Assembly: GCA_004555245.1 (NCBI GenBank)
Contig: SFIS01000003.1
Coordinates: forward strand, 1-64,000
DNA length: 64,000 bases
Direction of reading: 5' to 3'
From: Bacteroidales bacterium
GTDB taxonomy: Bacteria > Bacteroidota > Bacteroidia > Bacteroidales > Bacteroidaceae
Position 1 is the first letter of the stretch. Every line of letters begins with the position of its first letter. This document shows positions 8,644-17,337 of the stretch, in pieces. A model generated the notes under the pieces. It was not told the DNA's origin. It worked only from the letters and a program-made list of their open reading frames with translations, and made no database searches. The translations under genes and the position numbers were made by a program.

Positions 8644-11600
8644 ATGAAAAGAGAACGATTGTTTCTGGTAATACTCTTTCTGTTGGTGACAGCAAGGAGT
8701 CTGGCACAGTCAGCCGCAGGAGGCAAGGTGCTGTCAGAGGATGACGGACAGCCTGTTGCAGGTGCGACGGTGCAGGTTGTGGGAACGAAGATTGCGACAC
8801 TCACTGATGCAGACGGCAGGTTCAGCATCTCCGGCATTCCGTCTTCGGCCCGCGAACTGAAGATTTCGTATGTAGGATACAAGACACAGACGGTGGGCAT
8901 AGGCGGCAGTCTTACTGTCACGCTCGCCATCGACGACATAGTGCTCGACGAGGTTGTGGCAACGGCTTTCGGTGTCTCCCGCCAGAAGAAGGCTCTCGGA
9001 TATGCCGCACAGGACATCAAGGCAGAAGACCTTGTAGGCAGCAAGGACAACAACATCCTGAACTCGCTCAGCGGCAAGTTTGCGGGCGTCAGAATCACGA
9101 ACACCCAGGGCGATGTCGGTTCGAGCCGTATCGTGATAAGAGGCGAGACGTCTATCTCCGGCGAGAACCAGCCGCTCTTCATCATCGACGGCATACCTAT
9201 CGACAACTCACAGCTGAATGCGCAGACCCAGGGGCGCGACCCGAAGAACGCCATTGCCGACCTCAACCCGGAGGATATAGAATCCATCACGGTGCTGAAG
9301 GGGCCTAATGCGTCTGCCCTGTACGGCGCGCGTGCCGCACACGGCACAATTCTCATAACAACGAAGTCCGGACGGGGAAGCAAGGGGCTCGGCATATCGT
9401 TCCATTTTTCTACACAGATTTCTGCCGTGGCGTCTCTGCCCGACTTCCAGAATGTTTTCGGACAAGGTGCCGGCGGACAGTTCAGCTATGTCGATGGAAA
9501 GGGCGGAGGCGTGAACGACGGTGTCGATGAGAGCTGGGGCCCGAAGCTCGACATCGGTCTGCTGATACCGCAGTTTGACAGTCCGGTAGATGAGAATGGC
9601 GTGCGTCAGGCAACGCCGTGGGTGTCTCATCCGGACAATGTGAAGGATTTCTTCCGCACGGGGCTCACGCTCAACAACGGCATCTCTATCGCCCGCTCGG
9701 GCGACGGCTTCCAGTTCCGTCTCGGATATAACAACGAATACCAGCGCAGCGTGGTGCCCGGCGCGTCAAACCACAAGAACAACTTCACGCTGAACGTAGA
9801 TTATGACGTCACGAAATGGCTCACTGCCGGCGCTACGGCGAACTATATCATCTTCAAGGCCCCCAACATTCCGGGCAGTGCCGGAGCCTCGGGCGGCAAC
9901 TACCGCTCTAACTCCGTCATGCTGCAGTATCTGTGGTTCGGCAGACAGGTTGACGACGCGTCGTTGAAAGAAGACTACAGCCGCAACTGGAACGCGAGCT
10001 ACTACAGCAATCCTTACTGGAATGCCTACTACAACACCTACGCCCAGGAGCGTCATCGTCTGATAGGCGATGTTCATCTCAACTTCCATATAGCCAAAGA
10101 CCTCGACCTGCGCCTCAAGTCCAGCACCGACTGGTATCAGGACCGCAGGAAGGCGAAGGTGAAATGGGGGACGAGCGGCACGCCGTACGGAAAATACGAG
10201 GAGGACGCCTACACCCTGCAGGAGAACAACGCCGAGGCTATCGTGACGTACAAGCGCCAGCTGACGGACGATTTCCACGCCGATGTGCTGTTCGGATTCA
10301 ACGTGCGCAACAAGCAGTACGAGAACAACTACCAGGCAGCCCCGCGCCTCGCCGTAGCCGACCTATATACGCTCACCAACTCGCGCGACCAGCTGACCTC
10401 GTCAAACTACTACTACCGTCTGCGGCAGTATGGTGTCTATGGCTCGCTGCAGTTTGACTATCGCAACTGCGCTTTCCTCAATGTGACAGGCCGCAACGAC
10501 TGGTCGTCAACGCTGCCGAGAGAGAACAACTCATATTTCTATCCCTCCGTCACGGCAAGCGTGCTGCTCGACAGGGTCTTGGGCTTCCACAACCGTGTCG
10601 TTGACTATCTGAAGCTGCGCGGCGGATGGTCGCAGGTGGGTGCCGACGCCGACCCCTATCTCCTCACTACGATATACAACTCCGAGACGGCGTTTGAGGG
10701 CAATCCTCTCCAGACCACGTCGGGCGTGGGCATGAACCCCAACCTGAAGCCGGAGACGACATCATCGACAGAGGCGGGACTTGAGGCACATCTCTTCGGC
10801 AACCGCCTGCGGTTGGACTTCTCTTACTATCAGACAGACAGCCGCAACCAGATTCTGAAACTTGCGACGACGGCTGCAAGCGGATTCACCTCGCAGGTGC
10901 GCAACGCCGGACACATACGCAACCGCGGCATAGAGGCGCAGGTGGGCGTCACGCCTGTACGCACGAAGAACTGGGAATGGAACATCGACGCCAACTATGG
11001 ACTGAACCGCAGCAAGGTGCTGAAACTCGACGACGAGGGACTAATACAGAGCTATCAGCTCTACAGCTCCGGCATACAGGTGCTGGCAACGGTGGGCGAG
11101 GCTTACGGCACGCTCTTCGGCTCTGCATACGAACGTGACGGCGAGGGGCGCATCGTGGTGGATGCCAACGGTCTGCCGAAAGTGTCGGCCTCGTCAAAGA
11201 TTCTCGGAAAGTTCTCGCCCGACTGGTCCGGCAGCCTGTCGTCTGCTCTGAGATACAAGAACTGGACGCTGAGCGTGCTTGTTGACGCAAGCATCGGCGG
11301 ACAGATATTCTCTAACACGAACAAGACGGGCATATACACCGGCGTCCTGGAATCCACCTTGCCCGGACGTTCGGAAGAGTATGGCGGACTGTGGTATTAT
11401 GTCGATGCGGCAAACAACAAGGTAGGCATCTCGCGTCCGGACTATACAACCACTGCCGACGGGCTCTACTATGCAAACATCAACGGCAACACAACCCGCG
11501 TCTTCCAGGACGGCATCATCGTTGACGGTGTGGATGAGCAGGGCAATCCCAACCGGACCATCGTCTCTGCCGAGAACTATTACCACCGGCTCTACAGCAT

Positions 11601-11865
11601 CGCCGAGGCCAACACCTTCAGCGCATCGTATGTCAAGCTGCGCGAACTCTCGCTCACCTATGCTTTCCCGAAGCGCATCATAAGCCGTGCCGGCATCCAG
11701 GGCGCATCGATTACTCTCTCAGGACGCAACCTGCTGATTCTGCACAAGGACGCACCGAACATCGACCCCGAAGCATCCATCACGGCTGGCAACGCACAGG
11801 GCGTAGAGGCCTATACTCTGCCCACTGCCAGGACATTCGGCGTCAACCTCACAGTTTCATTCTGA
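8644..11865 (+). CDS. SusC/RagA-family TonB-dependent outer-membrane receptor
   Basis: A 1073-residue protein with a signal peptide (cleavage near SLAQS), an N-terminal carboxypeptidase-regulatory-like domain (about residues 25-100, GGKVLSEDDGQPVAGATV), a TonB plug (about 105-220, including LDEVVATAFGVSRQKKALGYA and PLFIIDGIPIDN) and a large beta-barrel ending in F, typical of BAM substrates. SusC proteins import nutrients with a SusD lipoprotein lid. The usual glycan-degrading genes are absent; flanking genes handle sulfur and the promoter matches the sulfur operons. The substrate may therefore be a sulfur compound or sulfated molecule (inference). Confidence 0.92.
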   Translation: MKRERLFLVILFLLVTARSLAQSAAGGKVLSEDDGQPVAGATVQVVGTKIATLTDADGRFSISGIPSSARELKISYVGYKTQTVGIGGSLTVTLAIDDIVLDEVVATAFGVSRQKKALGYAAQDIKAEDLVGSKDNNILNSLSGKFAGVRITNTQGDVGSSRIVIRGETSISGENQPLFIIDGIPIDNSQLNAQTQGRDPKNAIADLNPEDIESITVLKGPNASALYGARAAHGTILITTKSGRGSKGLGISFHFSTQISAVASLPDFQNVFGQGAGGQFSYVDGKGGGVNDGVDESWGPKLDIGLLIPQFDSPVDENGVRQATPWVSHPDNVKDFFRTGLTLNNGISIARSGDGFQFRLGYNNEYQRSVVPGASNHKNNFTLNVDYDVTKWLTAGATANYIIFKAPNIPGSAGASGGNYRSNSVMLQYLWFGRQVDDASLKEDYSRNWNASYYSNPYWNAYYNTYAQERHRLIGDVHLNFHIAKDLDLRLKSSTDWYQDRRKAKVKWGTSGTPYGKYEEDAYTLQENNAEAIVTYKRQLTDDFHADVLFGFNVRNKQYENNYQAAPRLAVADLYTLTNSRDQLTSSNYYYRLRQYGVYGSLQFDYRNCAFLNVTGRNDWSSTLPRENNSYFYPSVTASVLLDRVLGFHNRVVDYLKLRGGWSQVGADADPYLLTTIYNSETAFEGNPLQTTSGVGMNPNLKPETTSSTEAGLEAHLFGNRLRLDFSYYQTDSRNQILKLATTAASGFTSQVRNAGHIRNRGIEAQVGVTPVRTKNWEWNIDANYGLNRSKVLKLDDEGLIQSYQLYSSGIQVLATVGEAYGTLFGSAYERDGEGRIVVDANGLPKVSASSKILGKFSPDWSGSLSSALRYKNWTLSVLVDASIGGQIFSNTNKTGIYTGVLESTLPGRSEEYGGLWYYVDAANNKVGISRPDYTTTADGLYYANINGNTTRVFQDGIIVDGVDEQGNPNRTIVSAENYYHRLYSIAEANTFSASYVKLRELSLTYAFPKRIISRAGIQGASITLSGRNLLILHKDAPNIDPEASITAGNAQGVEAYTLPTARTFGVNLTVSF

Positions 11866-11889
11866 CAAACGAACAAAAAACTTACGGAC

Positions 11890-13323
11890 ATGAAAAAACA
11901 AATATATATACTTCTCGCGGCTGCCGCGGTTCTGACAGCTTCGTGCGGCGATACGCTTTCCGAGATCAACAAGAACCCGAATGCTACGGAGAATCCGTAG
12001 CCTGCCTATCTGCTTTCGTCAACTGAATATCACGCCGCAAACCTCTATTGGGGCTCGTCAACAAACTACAACTCCACGCTGCTGTGGGTGCAGCATTGGG
12101 CAAAGATACAATACACGGAGCCCGACTGCTACAACGTCGATAACAACGATTTCGTCACTACATGGGACACGGGCTATGCCTCTATTCTGACAAACCTGAC
12201 AGCCATCACGCGTTCAGAGCTTGGCAACGACAGCTACACGGCGGTGGCGGAGATTCTGAAGGCGTGGACGTTCCTGCTTCTGACAAACCTCTATGGCGAC
12301 ATTCCATATACGGAGTATGCCACGACAACGACGCCCGCCTATGACAGTCAGGAAACTGTCTTGCGCGGTCTGCTTGCCGACCTCTCCTCTGCCGCCACAC
12401 TCCTCTCGCAGAGCAGGGAGGGCATCTCGGGCGACCTTGTATATGGCGGCGACCTGACGAAATGGCTGAAGCTGGCAAACTCGCTCCGACTGCGCATAGC
12501 GCTCGAGCTGGCTGACAGAGACGAGGCCACGGCGCGCGAAATCATCGCTGCAGCCTATAGCAACCGCCAGAATCTCATAAGCGGCAACGACGACAACTTC
12601 AGCTTCCGCTTCACGGCGTCGCCGCAGTGGAATCCCTGGGCTTCCGCTTTCAGCGCCCGCGACGACCAGCGTGTGTCGAAGACCCTCGTGGATAAACTGA
12701 CAGAGCTCGGCGACCCGCGTCTCCCCGTCTTTGCACAGCTGCCGCAGGACACCTCCGTTGACCATTATGCCGGAGCGGGAAACGGCCTTTCTGCCGACGC
12801 GGCAAACAACCAGGGCTTCTACAAAGTCTCGCGTCCCGGTACGGCTTTCCTGGCTGACGATGCGCCGGCGGTGTTCTTCACCTACGCCGAGGTGCTCTTC
12901 TCGTTCGCCGAGGCAGCGGCACGAGGCTTTATAAATGCAGATGCGGCAGCGCTGTACAGCCAGGCCGTAAGCGCATCGCTCAAGCAATACGGCGCTGACG
13001 AAGAGGAGATACGGGAGTATCTGCAGAAAGACGGAGTGAAGTATGATGCGGCACGATGGTATGAATCAATAGGATGGCAGAAATGGATTGCGTTCTACGG
13101 ACAGGGCCCCGACGCTTTCACCGACTGGCGCCGCCTCGGTTATCCGACGTTGACACCTGGACCGAACACCGTCCTTGACCCGGGCGAGACACCGCGACGG
13201 TTCTTCTATCCTTCTACCGAACAGTCTCTGAACAGCGTAAGCTACAAAGTGGCGGTGAGCCGTCAGGGCGTTGACCTCATCACCACACGCCTATGGTTCG
13301 ACGTGGAGAATAAGGGCAGGTGA
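11890..13323 (+). pseudogene. SusD/RagB-family lipoprotein gene with in-frame amber codon
   Basis: The reading frame starts MKKQIYILLAAAAVL with lipobox LTASC (cysteine 19) and continues as EINKNPNATENP, then hits TAG at 11998-12000 (codon 37). The same frame stays open to 13323 without a shift (12001 onward reads PAYLLSST, a typical SusD continuation), giving 477 residues if the stop is ignored. A single C-to-T change from CAG explains it. It follows its SusC partner by 24 bp. Without readthrough or reinitiation the lid protein is lost. A sequencing error cannot be excluded. Confidence 0.85.
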
Positions 13324-13350
13324 ATAACTGCCTGAAATATAACCTCTTGT

Positions 13351-13428
13351 ATATTGCATACCATCTTTGTGGTATGCAATATACTATTTGAATGGTATTT
13401 CGCGGATGTTATTTTCTATGTAATTTTG
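13351..13428 (+). promoter_or_regulatory. Promoter of the encapsulin/sulfur operon with palindromic operator
   Basis: A perfect 13-bp-arm palindrome, ATATTGCATACCA (13351-13363) and TGGTATGCAATAT (13370-13382), contains ATACC-N8-GGTAT. The promoter block runs GGTAT 13371-13375, 18 bp, GGTAT 13394-13398, 22 bp, TAATTTTG 13421-13428, the same spacing as at the other two sulfur promoters. The inner site is again a palindrome half with one mismatch (ATACT-N8-GGTAT, 13381-13398). -33 is not consensus. Confidence 0.8.
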
Positions 13429-13520
13429 CACACGGAAAATCAAAGACGGGCACCATTTGCCTGCGATGCTCCGCTCCGCAGCCAAATGACAAGCCCTATT
13501 TCCCGTGTGCGAGGAAGCAC
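13429..13520 (+). promoter_or_regulatory. Candidate structured leader RNA, copy 2
   Basis: Directly after the -7 element. GCACACGGAAA pairs with TTTCCCGTGTGC (one bulge), GGGC with GCCC, CATTTG with CAAATG, and CTGCG with CGCAG around the loop ATGCTCCGCTC. A second hairpin GTGC-GAGGAA-GCAC (13507-13520) uses the 3' strand of the outer stem, so the two folds exclude each other. The coding start is 34 bp further on. The GAGGAA loop is ribosome-binding-site-like, but its distance makes a direct role uncertain. Confidence 0.7.
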
Positions 13521-13553
13521 TCAGAAAAATAAAAAATACAAAAACGAGATATC

Positions 13554-14027
13554 ATGGACAAGAAATTGAGTATCATCGCCTTCAGCGGTGATTTTGACAA
13601 ACTGACAGCGGTCTTCACCCTCGCTACAGGTGCTGCGGCAGTGGGATACGAGGTGAATGTCTTCTTCACGTTCTGGGGACTTGATGCCTTGAAGAAGAAG
13701 AAAGGCAGGGCTCTGGCGGGCGACAGCCCGCTGACGAAACTCTTCGGATTTATGATGGGAGGGCTGAGCGCAGCTCCCAACAGCAGGTTCAACTTCTTCG
13801 GACTGGGTCCGAAAATCTTCCGTAGCCTTATGCGGAAGAAGAACGTGGCGACACTCGAAGAGCTTGTTGAGGCGGCTAAAATGCTCGGCGTGAACCTGTA
13901 CGCCTGCGAGATGGCGATGCATGTGCTGGGACTGACGAAAGAGGATTTCATTCCGGAGGTGAAGGATGTGCTCGGAGTGGCCTCGTTCCTGAAAATATCT
14001 GACGGAGGACAAACCTTATTCATTTAA
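13554..14027 (+). CDS. DsrE2-like (DsrE/DsrF superfamily) sulfur-relay protein
   Basis: A 157-residue protein beginning MDKKLSIIAFSGDFDKLTA, with the DsrE2-type middle segment (FFTFWGLDALKKK, then a glycine- and methionine-rich loop) and one conserved cysteine, C118, in YACEMAMHVLGL. DsrE-fold proteins carry persulfide on such a cysteine and exchange it with TusA. It is the first gene after the leader RNA, 13 bp before tusA. The hydrophobic loop could touch a membrane or partner. Family call is good; the exact persulfide donor is unknown. Confidence 0.88.
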   Translation: MDKKLSIIAFSGDFDKLTAVFTLATGAAAVGYEVNVFFTFWGLDALKKKKGRALAGDSPLTKLFGFMMGGLSAAPNSRFNFFGLGPKIFRSLMRKKNVATLEELVEAAKMLGVNLYACEMAMHVLGLTKEDFIPEVKDVLGVASFLKISDGGQTLFI

Positions 14028-14040
14028 ATACAGACAGACT

Positions 14041-14265
14041 ATGGCAACAAAAGTACTGGACATAACGAAAGAACACTGCCCTATGACTTTCGTGAAGACA
14101 AAGATAGAATTGTCGAAACTCAATGCGGGCGACACCCTCGAAGTGTTGCTCAGCGAGGGCGAACCCTTGGAGAATGTGCCGCGCAATGCGGCGGAGCAGG
14201 GCTTCAACGTCGAGAGCGTGAAGCATGTGGAAGGCAAGACATATAAAGTGACTATAAAAAAATAA
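14041..14265 (+). CDS. tusA: TusA/SirA-family sulfurtransferase
   Basis: A 74-residue protein with the diagnostic CP motif (EHCPMTFVKTKIEL, cysteine 13). TusA accepts sulfane sulfur from a cysteine desulfurase and passes it to DsrE-type or biosynthetic acceptors in the cytoplasm. Encoded between the DsrE2-like and encapsulin genes with 13- and 9-bp gaps, it is the expected shuttle between the desulfurase three genes downstream and other sulfur acceptors. Confidence 0.92.
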   Translation: MATKVLDITKEHCPMTFVKTKIELSKLNAGDTLEVLLSEGEPLENVPRNAAEQGFNVESVKHVEGKTYKVTIKK

Positions 14266-14274
14266 ACATTCATT

Positions 14275-15714
14275 ATGGCAGAAGCAAACATCCAGCGCAG
14301 TGTCACTACTGCAACAGCCAGAAAACTGGCTACAACAACAAAGACAGCCCCGCAGATGGGAAGCATCACTCCGCGTCTCTTGCTGAAACTACTACCGTGG
14401 GTACAGGTGAGCGGCGGCACATTCCGCGTCAACCGCACCAAGGTGGAGCTACGCAAAAGCGAACGACTGCCCATAGAATATCACAACGGGCAGCCTACCT
14501 TCACGGCACAGAACCTGAAGGCCATACCTCTCTTCTCGGAGTTCTCTGACGAGATAATCGACCGCCTTGTCAGCTCGTTTGAGACAAGCGAGGTGGAGAT
14601 TGGAGAACTCTTTGTAGAGGAAGGCGTTGACAAGCAGAAATTCTTTGTCGTGGCTCAGGGACAGGCTGAAGTGATCAGCAAGGGGCCGCACGGCGAGGAA
14701 CTGCGCATCGCACTGCTCGGCGACGGAGAATACTTCGGAGAGACTGACCTCATCGACGATGCGGAATCGACCGTCTCCGTAAGGGCTGTCACACCTACCG
14801 TTTTCCTCGGGCTGAGGCTCTCCGAGCTTGTCAGGTTCATAGAAGAGGCGCCGGACTTCCGCGAGACTTTCAACAAGGCGGTCGATAAGCAGCTGAGACT
14901 GAAAGCGAGTGTCAACGACCAGGGAGAGAAGCATGTCGAACTGCTCAGCGGACACGAGGAGGACAACATCATACCGGAGACATATATCGACTATGAGGAG
15001 AACCCGCGCGAATATCCGCTCAACACGCTGCAGACCGTCGTGCGTGTACACACGCGTGTCTCTGACCTGTATAACAATCCCTACAATCAGCTCGAGGAGC
15101 AGCTCCGCCTCTCTATCGAGAGCCTCAAGGAACGGCAGGAGTGGGAGCTCATCAACAACAGGAAGTTCGGCCTCTTGGCATCCGTAAGCCCTGCCTACCG
15201 CATCAACGCACGCTACGGCACGCCAACGCCCGACGACCTTGACGAGCTTCTCGGCCTTGTATGGAAAGAGCCTGCTTTCTTCATCGCGCATCCGCGTGCC
15301 ATCGCCGCTTTCGAACGCGAGTGTACATGGCGAGGTGTGCCGCCGACGGCTGTTGACCTCTTCGGACAGAAAGTCATCGTATGGAGGGGAGTGCCTCTCA
15401 TACCGTCTGACAAGATTGAGGTTGAAGGACAGTATCTGACAGGGCGCGGAGTGGGCACGACAAAGATTATCCTGGTGCGCGTGGGAGAGAAGAGCCAGGG
15501 CGTCGTGGGGCTGCACCAGAGCGGAATACCGGGAGAGATAGCCCCCTCGCTCAGCGCACGCCTCATGGGATTGGACAAGTTCGGAGTGGCATCCTACCTG
15601 CTCACGAAATATTTCAGTCTCGCCGCTCTCACCGACGATGCCATAGCCGTGCTCGAGAATGTCGAGGTGGGATACTACCACGACTACCAGCACAGAAACA
15701 GGGTGGAGAAATAA
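14275..15714 (+). CDS. Family 2B encapsulin shell protein with inserted cNMP-binding-type domain
   Basis: A 479-residue protein. Residues 1-75 form the N-terminal arm and first shell segment (TPRLLLKLLPWVQVSGGTF, then FRVNRTKVEL). Residues about 80-200 are a Crp-like cyclic-nucleotide-binding domain (LKAIPLFSEFSDE, QGQAEVI, GDGEYFGETDLIDD). The rest is the HK97-fold shell (NPREYPLNTLQTVVRVHTRV, NPYNQLEEQLRLSIESLKER, KVIVWRGVPLIPSDKIEV). This matches family 2B encapsulins, which form closed protein compartments loaded with cysteine desulfurase and similar enzymes. The phosphate-binding cassette lacks the usual arginine before the VRA triad (reads ESTVSVRA), so cAMP binding is doubtful. The desulfurase gene follows directly. 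Confidence 0.92.
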   Translation: MAEANIQRSVTTATARKLATTTKTAPQMGSITPRLLLKLLPWVQVSGGTFRVNRTKVELRKSERLPIEYHNGQPTFTAQNLKAIPLFSEFSDEIIDRLVSSFETSEVEIGELFVEEGVDKQKFFVVAQGQAEVISKGPHGEELRIALLGDGEYFGETDLIDDAESTVSVRAVTPTVFLGLRLSELVRFIEEAPDFRETFNKAVDKQLRLKASVNDQGEKHVELLSGHEEDNIIPETYIDYEENPREYPLNTLQTVVRVHTRVSDLYNNPYNQLEEQLRLSIESLKERQEWELINNRKFGLLASVSPAYRINARYGTPTPDDLDELLGLVWKEPAFFIAHPRAIAAFERECTWRGVPPTAVDLFGQKVIVWRGVPLIPSDKIEVEGQYLTGRGVGTTKIILVRVGEKSQGVVGLHQSGIPGEIAPSLSARLMGLDKFGVASYLLTKYFSLAALTDDAIAVLENVEVGYYHDYQHRNRVEK

Positions 15715-15758
15715 GCTGACCCGTCAACTTAATGAATCAACTCGTCAACCAAACTATC

Positions 15759-17306
15759 ATGCTTCAATCATACTATACCAACCCTCTACCCACTGCCGAC
15801 GATACAACCCTGCAGCGTCTCCGCGACCTCGCAGCGGAGTATTGTCCGGAGGAGGTACAGGACACTCGCCGGGAGATTCTGCCCGACGAGTGTCTGGACC
15901 TCACACATCTCGAGGAGGAGTTCAGACTTATACTCGAGGGCGGACTGCCCTTTGCCGATGCCCGCATACAGGCAACACCGTCTGCGTCAGAAACACGGTT
16001 CGGGCAGACGAACATCGTGAAGGAAGACGGATTCGGTGTCGGCATACCCGAAACGCAGAAGCTGCAGCAACTGAACTTCGACGAGCCGGACACTCTCGAT
16101 TCGGACGCCATAAGGCGAGACTTTCCCGTGCTCAACCAGAAGGTGAACGGACACGACCTCGTATGGCTCGACAACGGAGCGACGACACAGAAGCCGCTGC
16201 AGGTGATAGACCGTATCTCCGACTATTACAAACACGACAACTCGAACATACACCGCGGCGCGCACACTCTGGCGGCACGTGCCACAGATGCCTACGAGGA
16301 GGCAAGAGACAAGGTGCGAGACTTCATACACGCCGCGTCGTCTGACGAGATTATCTTCGTGAGAGGCACCACGGAGGGCATTAACCTCGTCGCCCAGACT
16401 TACGGAAGACAGTATCTGTCGCCCGGAGACAATGTCATCGTTTCAACTCTCGACCATCACGCCAACATCGTGCCGTGGCAAAGGGTGTGTCAGGAAAAGG
16501 GATGCGAACTGCGCGCTATTCCCGTTGACAAGAACGGAGACCTCATCCTCTCAGAACTCGAACGCCTCATCACGCCACGCACGCGCTTTGTCAGCGTCGG
16601 ACATGTCAACAACACATTCGGCACCATCAACGACGTGGAGCGTATCATAGACATCGCACACTCGCATCAGGTGCCCGTCCTCATCGACGGCGCGCAGTCT
16701 GTCGCTCACACGCCGGTTGACGTCCAGGCGCTCGGAGCGGACTTCTTCGTCTTCAGCGGACACAAGATCTACGGACCTAACGGCATCGGGGTGGTGTATG
16801 GCAGGAAAGAGATTCTCGACCGTATGCAGCCGTGGCAGGGCGGCGGCAACATGATCAAGGACGTGACAATCGAACGGACGGAATACAACGACCCGCCGGC
16901 ACGCTTCGATGCAGGCACACCCAATGTGGCTGATGCCATCGGACTGGGGGCTGCCCTCGATTATGTCAGGCATATCGGCATACGCAACATCGAACACCAC
17001 GAACATGTCCTGACAGAGTATGCGCGCGAGCAGCTCGCCCTCATCCCCGGCCTCACCCTTCTGGGCAACCCGAAACACAGGGTCAGCGTCGTATCGTTCG
17101 TGCTCGAAGGCATACCCGTGCCGGAGACTGGCAAGCTGCTCGACCGGGAAGGCATTGCTGTGAGGGCGGGACACCACTGCGCACAGCCTGCCCTGAGAGC
17201 TTTGGGATATGAGATGAGTGTACGCCCTACATTCGCCCTATACAACACCCGCGAGGATGTCGATAGACTTGTAGTGGCTGTAAGGAAGATTGTGGGGGAG
17301 AGATGA
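15759..17306 (+). CDS. SufS-like cysteine desulfurase with N-terminal encapsulation extension (probable cargo)
   Basis: A type II (SufS/CsdA) PLP enzyme. The PLP lysine is in FSGHKIYGPNG (about residue 336) and the catalytic cysteine in GHHCAQPALRALG (about 474). The SufS core starts near residue 113 at LDSDAIRRDFPVLN. The preceding 110 residues are low in hydrophobic structure and rich in acidic, proline and glycine residues, as in cargo desulfurases of family 2 encapsulins, where such extensions direct loading. An upstream ATG at 15732 lies in a CGTCAAC spacer repeat, so 15759 is preferred. It would release sulfur from cysteine inside the shell for storage or transfer. Confidence 0.9.
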   Translation: MLQSYYTNPLPTADDTTLQRLRDLAAEYCPEEVQDTRREILPDECLDLTHLEEEFRLILEGGLPFADARIQATPSASETRFGQTNIVKEDGFGVGIPETQKLQQLNFDEPDTLDSDAIRRDFPVLNQKVNGHDLVWLDNGATTQKPLQVIDRISDYYKHDNSNIHRGAHTLAARATDAYEEARDKVRDFIHAASSDEIIFVRGTTEGINLVAQTYGRQYLSPGDNVIVSTLDHHANIVPWQRVCQEKGCELRAIPVDKNGDLILSELERLITPRTRFVSVGHVNNTFGTINDVERIIDIAHSHQVPVLIDGAQSVAHTPVDVQALGADFFVFSGHKIYGPNGIGVVYGRKEILDRMQPWQGGGNMIKDVTIERTEYNDPPARFDAGTPNVADAIGLGAALDYVRHIGIRNIEHHEHVLTEYAREQLALIPGLTLLGNPKHRVSVVSFVLEGIPVPETGKLLDREGIAVRAGHHCAQPALRALGYEMSVRPTFALYNTREDVDRLVVAVRKIVGER

Positions 17307-17337
17307 TTTCCACGCCCCACACGCCAACTGAATCATT

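Noticed and set aside
11998..12000. Amber codon recoded as an amino acid
   Set aside because: TAG ends several intact genes here (5174, 18579, 24498, 37499), so it acts as a stop in this genome.
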